DNA of 64,000 nt. Source: Gammaproteobacteria bacterium (GTDB lineage Bacteria > Pseudomonadota > Gammaproteobacteria > Xanthomonadales > SZUA-36). Positions within the stretch are counted from its first letter, which is position 1, and the number at the start of each line of letters is the position of its first letter. The notes under the pieces are model-generated. The model had not been told where the DNA came from. It saw nothing but the letters and a program-made list of their open reading frames with translations, and searched no databases. The stretch covers positions 1 through 64,000 of the forward strand of contig JAJFLB010000063.1 of the NCBI GenBank assembly GCA_021772915.1, read 5' to 3'. The translations under genes and the position numbers were made by a program. This document shows, one piece after another, positions 1 to 9,041 of the stretch.

Positions 1-78
1 TGCACCGGCTTTGTTGCCTTGCTCCAACAAGCGTAATGCTTCGAGTTTAAATTCCTTGCTAAATCTTTTGCGTTTCAT
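1..78 (-). CDS. IS3-family transposase OrfA, N-terminal part
   Basis: Translation from the ATG at 78 on the minus strand gives MKRKRFSKEFKLEALRLLEQ followed by GNKAGA, then runs off the window. This is the helix-turn-helix start of the HTH_Tnp_1 OrfA proteins of IS3-family elements, which bind the terminal repeats and are joined to the OrfB integrase by frameshifting. An AGGAG ribosome-binding site sits just upstream at about 86-91. Only 26 codons are visible, so whether the element is intact cannot be judged. Confidence 0.75.
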   Translation of the reverse strand, partial: MKRKRFSKEFKLEALRLLEQGNKAGA

Positions 79-139
79 TGGACATCTCCTCGGGGTATTG
101 TCCCCTTTGTTTGATGTCCGATAAACTCGGGTTAGTCCA
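1..139 (-). mobile_element. End of an IS3-family insertion sequence
   Basis: The left edge holds the 5' end of an insertion sequence read on the minus strand. It contains the start of an OrfA-type transposase and, outside it, a terminal-repeat-like stretch that on the minus strand begins TGGACTAACCCGAG. The boundary at 139/140 is set by the neighbour: from base 140 rightwards a RAYT reading frame is open without a stop (DEEVTRRWMQIF), so the element appears inserted in that gene. The rest of the element and its other end lie outside the window, so target duplication and length cannot be checked. The family call rests on OrfA similarity. Confidence 0.75.
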
Positions 140-922
140 GACGAAGAAGTCACAAGACGTTGGATGCAGATATTTACCGGGCCGTTGCTGATACATCAAT
201 ACCTGGGCAATGCTGAATTGACCACCATTGAGCTTGAACGGGTTGCTGAACTATTTACGACCTGGCGAACTCGATTGTGTGATCTCTCCTGGTTCATGCG
301 TTGTATCAATGAACCCATTGCACGCCTTGCCAACCGGGAAGACCATTGCAGCGGTAGATTCTGGGAAGGTCGCTTCAAGTCCCAGGCGCTGCTGGAGAAG
401 GTGAGACGGGTAACCCGTCGAGAGGCTGGCCTGGGCCATGCACGGGCCGTATTGGCCTGTATGGCCTATGTGGACTTAAATCCCATTCGTGCAGCCATGG
501 CAAAGACACCAGAACAATCGGATTACACATCCATTCAAGAACGCATACTACGGCCAGAAGACTCCATCCTGCGGTCCTTTGCTCCACAAGATGAGGATGG
601 TATTCCATTCAGCCTCAAAGACTATTTGGAACTGGTGGATTGGGGAGGCAGGGAGGTTAAACGCTACAAGCGGGGTTACATTCCGGCTGATGCTCCACCG
701 ATCCTGACCCGACTAAGGATGGATGCTGCGCCGGTGCTGGATTACCTTGCAAAAGATGAGCATGCGTTCGGTGCGCTGGGGCCGGTGAGTATGCTTAAAG
801 CTTTTGCCAATTCAGTTGGTCGAAAATTTATCAAGGGCCACGCTATTGGAAACAGGCTCTGTCCAGAGCGTTTGCTGCAACCAGCCCTTAGAAGTTGTCC
901 AGCCGTGCACTCAAACGCCTGA
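140..922 (+). pseudogene. RAYT (REP-associated Y1 transposase), 5' truncated by the IS
   Basis: This is the C-terminal two thirds of a Y1/IS200-like transposase of the long (about 320-aa) gammaproteobacterial type. Recognisable blocks are WFMRCINEPIARLANRED, GRFWEGRFKSQALL and LACMAYVDLNPIRA. The frame is open from the IS boundary at 140; the first ATG is 164. The N-terminal part with the HUH metal-binding motif is missing, so the protein should be inactive. A 15-residue insert (VRRVTRREAGLGHAR, about 405-449) interrupts the usual join between ALL and the ACMAYVDLNPIRA block. The 3' end runs 35 bp into convergent comM and its last residues look unrelated to the family, so the tail may also be damaged. 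Related enzymes are linked to REP sequences, and REPs occur elsewhere in this window. Confidence 0.8.
405..441 (+). repeat. Palindrome plus 24-bp motif inserted in the RAYT gene
   Basis: Bases 405-419 form a perfect palindrome, GACGGGT-A-ACCCGTC. It runs straight into a motif (417-440, GTCGAGAGGCTGG...GGGCCATG) that reappears at 57397-57420 with one mismatch, immediately before a REP pair. Together they make up the in-frame insert in the transposase. This looks like a small repeat unit that landed in the gene. Confidence 0.5.
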
Positions 923-2399
923 AAGCAATTGCTTCGGCGAGATGCTCGGTACGGATTTCAGTGGCCTGGTCCAGGTCTGCGATGGTGCGTGACACCTTCA
1001 GGATACGGTGGCAGGCACGCGGTGACAGGTACAGCTGCTCAACGGCATGTTCAAGCAGACTCAGTGATTTTCCGTGGATACGGCAAAACTGCTCTATCTC
1101 GCCGTTGTCGAGTAAAGCATTGGCTTTGCCGGCACGATCCGATTGCACTCGCCGCGCTTCGATCACCCGCTTCCTGACGATGGCAGAGCATTCTGAGTTA
1201 CCCCTGGGTGCATTCAATATCGACGTCTTGGGCCGTAATACCTCAATTTGAATATCGATCCGGTCGAGTAACGGGCCGGATATCCTGCTGCGGTAACGCT
1301 GGATTTGTTCGGCGCTGCAATTGCAGCGGCCGCTGTCATCACCTGCCATGCCACACAGACAGGGGTTCATTGCCGCCAGCAGCTGAAACCGGGCAGGAAA
1401 GGTAGCTTGCCTGGCTGCCCTTGAGATGACAATAGAGCCGGATTCGAGTGGTTCGCGCAGGACTTCAAGTGCGTGTCGGCCGTACTCGGGCAACTCGTCC
1501 AGAAACAGGATCCCATTATGTGCCAGTGATACCTCACCGGGTCGGGGACGCGATCCGCCCCCGGCGAGGGCAACGCTACTGCAGGAGTGATGTGGTGTTC
1601 TGAATGGGCGCACACCCCAGTTATGACAGTCCAGACCGGCGTGACTTACAGATGCAAGGGCGGCAGTTTCCAACGACTCCTGTTCTGTCATTGGCGGCAA
1701 GATACCGGGCAATCTTGAGGCCAGCAAAGTTTTACCGGTTCCGGGGGGGCCGGCCATCAACAGGTTGTGGCCCCCCGCAGCCGCAATTTCCAGAGCACGC
1801 TTTGGGCCAGGTAATCCAATGACATCGCAAAGGTCAGGCGGGGCGGGAACCTGCAAGCAGGTAACGGGCTCGCACGACTCAAGTTTACTCAGGCCACTGA
1901 GGTATTTGGAAATCGCCAGCAACGAGCGGCCATGGTAATACCCGTCACCTTTTACCAGGGCTGCCTCGGCTGCATTGGCTCGTGGGACAATCAGGGATCT
2001 GTTGGCGTCGCGGGAACGGATGGCTGCCGGTAATACCCCCCGTACCGCGCGCAGACTTCCGTTGAGGGACAGTTCACCGAGGAACTCGTAGCCATCGAGG
2101 GCTCCTCCCGGTACTTGCCCGGAGGCTGCAAGGATCCCAACTGCAATGGGCAGATCAAAGCCACCGCCGTCTTTGGGCAGGTCGGCTGGTGCGAGAGAAA
2201 TCGTGATACGGCTTTGTGGCCACTTGAATCCTGAATTGATTAAGGCCGCCCTCACTCGGTCTTTGGATTCCCTGACGGCTGTCGCTGGCAGCCCAACCAT
2301 GGACATGGTTGGTAATCCGCCGGACAGGTGTACCTCGACAGTGACCAGGGGCGCTTCGACCCCAACACACCCGCGACTGTATATCAGAGACAATCCCAC
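888..2399 (-). CDS. comM: ComM / YifB family AAA+ ATPase (Mg-chelatase-like)
   Basis: ComM is a hexameric helicase that extends branch migration when incoming single-stranded DNA recombines during natural transformation. The 503-residue length is normal. The N-terminal ChlI-like domain comes first (MGLSLIYSRGCVGVEAPLVT). Walker A GPPGTGKT lies at about 217-224 and a Walker B region GILFLDELPEY at about 293. The conserved HHSCSSVALAGGG block and a C-terminal Mg-chelatase domain follow. The last 35 bp overlap the RAYT remnant on the other strand. With the pilMNOPQ operon in the same window, this fits a host able to take up DNA, though com genes for uptake are not seen here. Confidence 0.95.
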   Translation of the reverse strand: MGLSLIYSRGCVGVEAPLVTVEVHLSGGLPTMSMVGLPATAVRESKDRVRAALINSGFKWPQSRITISLAPADLPKDGGGFDLPIAVGILAASGQVPGGALDGYEFLGELSLNGSLRAVRGVLPAAIRSRDANRSLIVPRANAAEAALVKGDGYYHGRSLLAISKYLSGLSKLESCEPVTCLQVPAPPDLCDVIGLPGPKRALEIAAAGGHNLLMAGPPGTGKTLLASRLPGILPPMTEQESLETAALASVSHAGLDCHNWGVRPFRTPHHSCSSVALAGGGSRPRPGEVSLAHNGILFLDELPEYGRHALEVLREPLESGSIVISRAARQATFPARFQLLAAMNPCLCGMAGDDSGRCNCSAEQIQRYRSRISGPLLDRIDIQIEVLRPKTSILNAPRGNSECSAIVRKRVIEARRVQSDRAGKANALLDNGEIEQFCRIHGKSLSLLEHAVEQLYLSPRACHRILKVSRTIADLDQATEIRTEHLAEAIAFRRLSARLDNF

Positions 2400-3094
<695 letters not shown>

Positions 3095-3140
3095 GCAGCA
3101 TGGATAAGCCCAACAGGACAGGTGTGATCGGTCCGGGCGT

Positions 3141-3721
3141 GTGCGTGTGTTAATGGTGAAACGTCTGCAAGCTGCCGATTTTGTGAATACGCCGGTATCA
3201 TGTGGCACTAAGGGGGTAGCTAATGGTGCATTGGCTGTAATGGCCGGTGGTAAATCCGCCAATATAGTGCGAATTATGCCAGCCTGGACGCAATTTCAGT
3301 ATCTGTTAACCACATGGGTCACGAGGGCCGTGGCCGGGCGACCGCGGCGACTAATATGACCATGATTGCAGGAACAGTTGACGTCGTTTGTGAATTACCT
3401 GTACTTGCGAAGAAACTAAATCTGTGTTCGGTACGTCTATTATCTGTAGTGGGCTTGGGAGCAGCAGGTAACCGGCTCCCGACGTATCGTGGCAAAACCT
3501 TGTTGGAGGACAGCTTTGGCGTTGGCTTTAAACTGTCCTTATGGTTGAAGGATCTAACTATTAACCGGGCCTTGGCACAAGAATTGAATATCAATATGCC
3601 AATGGCAGAAGCCGTGATCACGGATTACGCCAGGCTCATGGAATTGGGTGATGGAGATAGCGATATTTCCGGCCTGATACGCTTGAAGCGTGACACAAAC
3701 ACAATACAATGTGAGCATTGA
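3141..3721 (+). pseudogene. Remnant of a 3-hydroxyisobutyrate dehydrogenase-family gene
   Basis: Two frames together recall the middle and C-terminal parts of beta-hydroxyacid dehydrogenases (MmsB/GarR family). The first (from 3141) reads VNTPVSCGTKGVANGALAVMAGG, matching the family's DAPVSGGTKGA...G block. The second (3314-3721) reads VLAKKLNL, then FGVGFKLSLWLKDL with the family's conserved GFKL...KDL block, and ends GDSDISGLIRLKR. A frame change lies between about 3290 and 3360. The N-terminal Rossmann domain (GxGxMG) is missing, so no working enzyme can be made. No intact copy lies in the window. The spot is where amtB often sits after glnK. Confidence 0.65.
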
Positions 3722-3737
3722 CGGGCTATGAGGGAAA

Positions 3738-5939
3738 ATGGGACAGGTTGAATCATTTATTTCAGCGGTTCTGACTGAGCTGAGCCGACGCAAAGTTCTG
3801 AGTACAGTCGGAATGTACGCGATGGCGGTATTTGTCATCTTGCAGCTCGTAGATGTTGCTGTTGAGCCCCTGCGCCTGCCTGACTGGTTGCCGACCCTGA
3901 TTGTCATTTTATTGATATTGGGGTTTCCCATTGTATTCCTTCTCGCATGGCAATTTGAAATAACCGTTGAGGGGGTCAAGAAAACCAGTACGGCAGGTCT
4001 GTTAAGTGCCGCTCAAAACACCCTGCTTTTCAGCATGATGATGTTGGGGACTGCCGGGTTGGGTTATGGGTTTTATAGTTATTACTCGAACGTCTTTGTA
4101 CTGGGTCAACAGGGCGAAGCCATAAGCTCTTCCGCTGAGCAGCGTGCGTTTGTTGCACCGGAGAACTCAATAGCTGTCTTGCCCTTTGCAGATTTGTCCG
4201 CAGACCAGGACCAGGGTTATTTTTCTGATGGTATCGCCGAAGAAATTTTGAACCTGTTGGCACAAATCGAAGGTCTGCACGTTGCTGCTCGTACCTCCTC
4301 TTTCGCATTTCGCGAGCCGGACAAGGATATCCGTGAAATTGGGCGATTGCTCAATGTAAGCACGGTGCTGGAAGGCAGCCTGAGAAAGGCCGGCAACCGC
4401 ATCCGCATGACGGCCCAGTTGATTAACGTTGCAGACGGCTACCATATTTGGTCGCAATCCTACGATCGCGAGCTGGACGATGTGTTCGCCATTCAGGATG
4501 AAGTCGCCAGTGCCATTGCAACGGCCCTGGTGGATTCATTTGCCGGGTTGCAACAAAAGGAGGCTTCCAGAACGCAGAACTTTGCAGCCTTTGAGGCGTT
4601 CAGGACCGGACGCTTGCACTGGTGGCGTCGTTCGCCCGATGAGCTGCAAAAAGCCATCAACTTGTTCGCCGATGCGCTGAAACATGATCCGATGTTTGCC
4701 CCGGCCCACGCCGCGCTGGCAGATTCATGGATGCTATTGGCGCTGTATGGGAATCTGACCAATATGGAGGCAACCGAACGCGCCATGCCGAGGATCCAAC
4801 AGGCGCTGGAGATCGATCCTGAGTCAGCTGAAGCATTTGCTGCGCTTGGTCTTGTTCGCTGGCAGATTGGTCAAAGGGACGCAGGCGAATCTGCCTTGAG
4901 ACAGGCGATCCGCCTGAACGAGAACTATATCCCGGCATATTTATGGCTGGGTGGTTTGCTGGGCGATCTGGGCAGGTTGCCGGAAGAGAGCCAGATTCTG
5001 CAGCAGGCGATGGCAATTGATCCCCTGAATGAATTGCTGGCTGTCAATTATGCCGGTAACCTGGCCAGCCGTGGGGAGCCGCAAGCCGGTAAGGAATTGC
5101 TCATGCGGCTGGCAACATTGCGACCGGATTCTGCCTCATTGCAGAGGTTTCTTTCGGGTCATGCAAGCGGGAGTGGGGACCTGGTAGATGCATGGCGGTT
5201 CGCCGCCCAATCCTATGAACTCGCGCCGGAGAATCCCCAGGTCATTTTAACGCTGGCCAATGCCTGGGCAAATGTGGGTGTGACTGACAGGGCGGAGAGT
5301 CTGCTGGATGAAGGGCTGAAAATTGCCAGCGATAATTTCAGCATTAGAGTGAACTATTTTTTCCTGTTACTCAGACAAGAACGACTGGAAAAAGCAACGC
5401 GGTTGATGGAAGAGCAATATGGGGACTCCGTAGCAGGACTACCGGAACAACTGCAAAAATTCTATTATTTTCAAAAAGGCCTGATCAGTCTCGTCGGTGG
5501 TGACGAAAGAACAGCCAGGACCCTGATCGAGCAGGCGGTCAGTGAAGATAGTGACCAGGGTTGGGATGGTCAACAGGTCTTCATCACCACACTTTCTTCA
5601 TTCCTGCAGTACAAAGCCGGCAATACTGAGCTCGCGGACCAACGTCTGGTGAGCGCCGAACGTGCGGTGCGCCGTGCCCGTATCAATGGGGTTAATGATG
5701 CCGGTATCTACTATACGGAATCCAGCATTCACGCCCTGCGAGGTGACTCCCAGGCCGCTTTAGCGAGCTTGCAAGCGGCCTATGAGCGCGGTTTCAGGGG
5801 TATCTGGTTGCTCGAAAGAGATTGGCGGCTGGAGTCCTTGCATACCAACCCACAATTCATTGCCATCATGCAACAGATTGATCGGGACATTGAGCAGGCC
5901 CGTACAGAAGTGGAGTCATTTGTGGTTGCGGCAATATGA
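3738..5939 (+). CDS. Membrane protein with TolB-like domain and TPR repeats
   Basis: A 733-residue protein of unknown exact role. The N-terminus (FISAVLTELSRRKVLSTVGMY) leads into two membrane segments at about 22-44 and 51-72, and a third lies at about 95-115. A TolB/FlgO-like domain follows at about 145-290: NSIAVLPFADLSADQDQGYF, FSDGIAEEILNLLAQIEGL, VLEGSLRKAGNRIRMTAQL. The remainder is a long run of TPR repeats (about 300-720). In relatives the same TolB-like-TPR body is joined to DNA-binding or adenylate cyclase domains; here membrane helices take that place, which suggests a sensor or scaffold role, but this is inference. It resembles the protein at 35361-37700. A small membrane protein gene follows after 38 bp. 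Confidence 0.85.
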   Translation: MGQVESFISAVLTELSRRKVLSTVGMYAMAVFVILQLVDVAVEPLRLPDWLPTLIVILLILGFPIVFLLAWQFEITVEGVKKTSTAGLLSAAQNTLLFSMMMLGTAGLGYGFYSYYSNVFVLGQQGEAISSSAEQRAFVAPENSIAVLPFADLSADQDQGYFSDGIAEEILNLLAQIEGLHVAARTSSFAFREPDKDIREIGRLLNVSTVLEGSLRKAGNRIRMTAQLINVADGYHIWSQSYDRELDDVFAIQDEVASAIATALVDSFAGLQQKEASRTQNFAAFEAFRTGRLHWWRRSPDELQKAINLFADALKHDPMFAPAHAALADSWMLLALYGNLTNMEATERAMPRIQQALEIDPESAEAFAALGLVRWQIGQRDAGESALRQAIRLNENYIPAYLWLGGLLGDLGRLPEESQILQQAMAIDPLNELLAVNYAGNLASRGEPQAGKELLMRLATLRPDSASLQRFLSGHASGSGDLVDAWRFAAQSYELAPENPQVILTLANAWANVGVTDRAESLLDEGLKIASDNFSIRVNYFFLLLRQERLEKATRLMEEQYGDSVAGLPEQLQKFYYFQKGLISLVGGDERTARTLIEQAVSEDSDQGWDGQQVFITTLSSFLQYKAGNTELADQRLVSAERAVRRARINGVNDAGIYYTESSIHALRGDSQAALASLQAAYERGFRGIWLLERDWRLESLHTNPQFIAIMQQIDRDIEQARTEVESFVVAAI

Positions 5940-5977
5940 CGGGTACTGCTCGTCCCGTCCGGGTTTGAGCGTTCCTG

Positions 5978-6451
5978 GTGTCCACTTTTCAAGCGCAGGT
6001 CCGCGCCAATTCAGTCGCCCTGATCAGCCTTTCAGTTGCACTCATCGCCTTGAGTTATAACACCTGGCGCAACGAAACCACCGAGTCCCAGAGAAATGTC
6101 CGCCAGGCAGCCTTCAAAGTGCTCGAAAGACTGGGCGAATTGCAGGAAGTTGTAGATTACCGGCATTACTACTTTGCGTTTGAGAGTGACCATGCCCTTG
6201 AAGGCAAATCACGGCTTCGCGGTTATGGGAGCGTGGCAATGATACGTGATCTGATGAACCTGATGCCTGCACCGGCCCCGGTTGCGAGTGACAATTTGTT
6301 CCGCTTGTGGAATGCACATGTCAACAGATTGTCGGAACTGGATGAGGACGGCCAACACACAGACGCTGCAAAACAGGCGGAAAAGGAATTGACTGCCGCC
6401 ATCCAGCAGGCACGTATTGCCGTTGTTGGGGTGCTAAACACGCTGGATTAA
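5978..6451 (+). CDS. Small membrane-anchored protein of unknown function
   Basis: A 157-residue protein that I cannot assign. It has one hydrophobic helix near the N-terminus (about 12-28, SVALISLSVALIALSY), then a basic and polar region likely in the cytoplasm (NTWRNETTESQRNVRQAAF) with helical heptad-like stretches. It ends in an alanine-rich helix (about 125-157). The start used is the GTG at 5978; no good ribosome-binding site precedes it and there is no alternative before the membrane helix. It lies 38 bp after the TolB-like/TPR gene on the same strand, so the two may be co-transcribed. Confidence 0.6.
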   Translation: MSTFQAQVRANSVALISLSVALIALSYNTWRNETTESQRNVRQAAFKVLERLGELQEVVDYRHYYFAFESDHALEGKSRLRGYGSVAMIRDLMNLMPAPAPVASDNLFRLWNAHVNRLSELDEDGQHTDAAKQAEKELTAAIQQARIAVVGVLNTLD

Positions 6452-6466
6452 TCAACAACTAAGTCA

Positions 6467-6535
6467 CTTAAGGCAACTCATTCACGAAAATGAGGTGAGG
6501 CCGTATACCGGCAGGTGCAAAATGCGGGCTATCAG
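6467..6535. repeat. Diverged 69-bp repeat, copy A
   Basis: This stretch lines up without gaps with 29283-29351: about 29 of the first 34 bases agree (CAACTcATTCACGAAaATGA core) and about 20 of the last 35. A hairpin CTCATT-CACGAA-AATGAG lies inside. It fills the gap between two convergent genes and ends just before the recG stop. Copy B also sits next to a minus-strand stop codon. Confidence 0.4.
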
Positions 6536-6536
6536 T

Positions 6537-8630
6537 TCACACGCCGGCAAAACGGGCAGTATCACCAACCCAGCGGTGGATGAGTTTGTCTACTTGGGCG
6601 GGTTGCTGTTCCAACAGGATATCGGCTGCAGCGGGGATTCTTTTCAACAGGGCGGCATCACGAGCCAGGTCGGCAACACGGAATTGCAACATACCGGTTT
6701 GGCGGGTGCCCAACACCTCTCCGGGACCACGTAACTCAAGGTCTTTTTCAGCGATTTCGAAGCCGTCCGCCGTTCGCCGCATGATTTCCATACGCTGTTT
6801 GGCCAGGCTACCCAGGGGCGGGTTGTACAGCAGTACGCAGCTGGCCTGTTGGGTACCGCGACCGACACGTCCACGTAATTGGTGAAGTTGCGCCAGTCCC
6901 AGCCGTTCCGCATTTTCGATGATCATCAATGAAGCGTTGGATACATCAACACCCACCTCAATTACCGTGGTGGCGACCAGCAGGTGAATGTGCCCGGATT
7001 TGAACTCATCCATGACCTGTTGTTTCTGTGCCGGCTTCATACGTCCATGGATCAGTCCAACATTGAGTGTGTTTAAGTCTTTGCGCAGGTCCTGGGCTAC
7101 TTCCTCGGCGGCCTGGGCTTCGATGCTGTCTGACTCTTCGATCAGGGTGCACACCCAGTAAGCTTGCTGGCCTTCAGTACAGGCCCTGGCCACACGCTGG
7201 ATGACATCTCTGCGGCGGTCGTTCGCCATGACGACGGTGGTAACAGGTTTTCTTCCCGGCGGGAGTTCATCAATGACAGAAACATCCATGCCGGCATAGG
7301 CTGTCATTGCCAGGGTTCGTGGGATCGGAGTCGCCGTCATTATCAGCTGATGTGCCTGTTGTTCTCCTTCCCCACCTTTATCCAGCAAGTTCATACGTTG
7401 GTCCACGCCGAATCGGTGTTGTTCGTCGACGATGACCAGCCCCAGTCTGTTGAACTCAACACCCTCCTGCATCAGTGCGTGCGTGCCAATTACCACCTCT
7501 GCGCCAGCGCTAATTTCCTCTAGTGCCCGCTGTCGCTTTTTCCCTGTTACTTTCCCGCTAAGCCAAATCGGAGTTATCCCCAGGGGCTCCAGCCATTGAC
7601 TGAAAACCCGCAGGTGCTGCTCGGCCAACAACTCGGTGGGTGCCGTAATGGCTGTTTGGTAATGGTTGGCAGCGGCCCTGAGTGCTGCCATTGCGGCCAC
7701 CACGGTCTTGCCTGAACCAACGTCACCGTGAACCAGCCTCAGCATGGGTCGGCCACGATTCAGGTCAATCTGGATCTCCTGTATGACTCGTTGTTGGGCA
7801 TTGGTAAGACTGAAGGTAAGACCCTGCAAAAAATCACGTTCTACATCGGGCCTGGTTGTCATTTGAGGCGCTTTTCTTGCTCGTTGCTGGCGGCGCAGTT
7901 TTTGCATACTGAGGTTGTGAGCGAGCAATTCCTCCAGGGCCAGCCTTTTCTGCGTGGCGTGATCGCGTGAGGCCAATGCATCCAGGTCAGCATCCGGTGG
8001 GGGGCGATGAATATAATCCACTGCAGCGGACAATGAGGGTAACTTGAGGCTGTTGAGCAAGTCCGATGGCAGCAACTCTTCCAGCTCCAGCTCACCCCGA
8101 CGCATCAACACCAGGGCCTGGTCCGTCATTCTCATCCAGTTCTTCTGGCCGAGACCATCGGCCGTGGGGTAAACGGGTGTCAACCGGTCGGCGACCGGGA
8201 GGTTACTGTCATCACTGAGTCTGGTATAACTCGGATGCACCATTTCCAGACCCTGAAAGCCTGCTCGAACCTCGCCAAAGCACCGTAACCGCGTGCCCTT
8301 TGACAATTGCTTATGCTGGTAGGCGCGAAAGTGAAAAAATCGCAGTGTTATCCGGCCGGTACCGTCGCCCAGTACCACCACCAGCATGGAGCGGCGCCCT
8401 CTGACAATGGCTGAATGTTCGATGTGTCCCTCGATCAATATCTGTTGGCCGGGTTTGCAGGCGCCTATGGCGTGGATTCGTGTTCGGTCTTCATAACGGT
8501 AGGGCAAGTGAAACAGCAGATCAGATACCTGACTTATGCCGAGCGCATTGATTTTGTCAGCAAGTTTAGGACCGACACCATGCAGGTCCGTTAACTTGTG
8601 GTAGGAGCCGATTTCCGTGGCTTGTGTCAA
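6537..8630 (-). CDS. recG: ATP-dependent DNA helicase RecG
   Basis: RecG is a monomeric superfamily 2 helicase that reverses stalled replication forks and moves Holliday junctions. The 697 residues match the family length. The N-terminal wedge domain carries an OB fold (about 60-150). Walker A is GDVGSGKT (about 300) in the context LRLVHGDVGSGKTVVAAMAA. The DEQH box (IVDEQHRFGV) and motif III (TATPIPRTLAM) follow, then the C-terminal helicase motifs VGVDVSNASLMIIENAERLG and QLRGRVGRG. It is the last gene of the minus-strand gmk-rpoZ-spoT-ridA-recG block and starts 15 bp after ridA. Confidence 0.97.
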   Translation of the reverse strand: MTQATEIGSYHKLTDLHGVGPKLADKINALGISQVSDLLFHLPYRYEDRTRIHAIGACKPGQQILIEGHIEHSAIVRGRRSMLVVVLGDGTGRITLRFFHFRAYQHKQLSKGTRLRCFGEVRAGFQGLEMVHPSYTRLSDDSNLPVADRLTPVYPTADGLGQKNWMRMTDQALVLMRRGELELEELLPSDLLNSLKLPSLSAAVDYIHRPPPDADLDALASRDHATQKRLALEELLAHNLSMQKLRRQQRARKAPQMTTRPDVERDFLQGLTFSLTNAQQRVIQEIQIDLNRGRPMLRLVHGDVGSGKTVVAAMAALRAAANHYQTAITAPTELLAEQHLRVFSQWLEPLGITPIWLSGKVTGKKRQRALEEISAGAEVVIGTHALMQEGVEFNRLGLVIVDEQHRFGVDQRMNLLDKGGEGEQQAHQLIMTATPIPRTLAMTAYAGMDVSVIDELPPGRKPVTTVVMANDRRRDVIQRVARACTEGQQAYWVCTLIEESDSIEAQAAEEVAQDLRKDLNTLNVGLIHGRMKPAQKQQVMDEFKSGHIHLLVATTVIEVGVDVSNASLMIIENAERLGLAQLHQLRGRVGRGTQQASCVLLYNPPLGSLAKQRMEIMRRTADGFEIAEKDLELRGPGEVLGTRQTGMLQFRVADLARDAALLKRIPAAADILLEQQPAQVDKLIHRWVGDTARFAGV

Positions 8631-8645
8631 ACGAAGAGTGCTCCG

Positions 8646-9026
8646 TTAAACTGCGAGTATGGCGTCCATTTCAACTTCAGCGTCTTTGGGCAAGGCCGCC
8701 ACCCCGACGGCTGCACGAGCCGGGAAAGGGGCGGAGAAATACTGCTCCATGATGGTATTCACCTGTGGGAAATTTTGCATATCGGTCAAGAAAACCGTCA
8801 GTTTGACGATATCGGCAAGCGAGCCACCGGCAGCTTCGCAGAGCGCAGAAAGGTTTTCGAAAACTTGCTTGATTTGGGCCTCAATCCCACCCGTCACCAT
8901 TTCCATAGTGCCGGGATCAAGTGGAATCTGACCCGATACGAAGACCAGGCCATTGTGATTGATAGCCTGTGAATAGGTGCCGATGGCTTGAGGTGCTTTA
9001 TCCGTATGGATTACCCGCTTGTTCAT
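8646..9026 (-). CDS. ridA: RidA family 2-iminobutanoate/2-iminopropanoate deaminase
   Basis: RidA (YjgF/UK114) hydrolyses reactive enamine/imine intermediates released by PLP-dependent dehydratases, protecting other PLP enzymes. The 126 residues show the family frame: the N-terminal [13 protein letters not shown], the [13 protein letters not shown] block, [14 protein letters not shown], and the end [23 protein letters not shown], including the conserved Arg that binds the imine carboxylate and a final Glu. It lies 15 bp after spoT and 15 bp before recG, the usual place in many gammaproteobacteria. A dehydratase-like enzyme able to make its substrate is encoded at 29949-30920. Confidence 0.95.
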   Translation of the reverse strand: MNKRVIHTDKAPQAIGTYSQAINHNGLVFVSGQIPLDPGTMEMVTGGIEAQIKQVFENLSALCEAAGGSLADIVKLTVFLTDMQNFPQVNTIMEQYFSAPFPARAAVGVAALPKDAEVEMDAILAV

Positions 9027-9041
9027 TTCGTTTGCGCTCCT

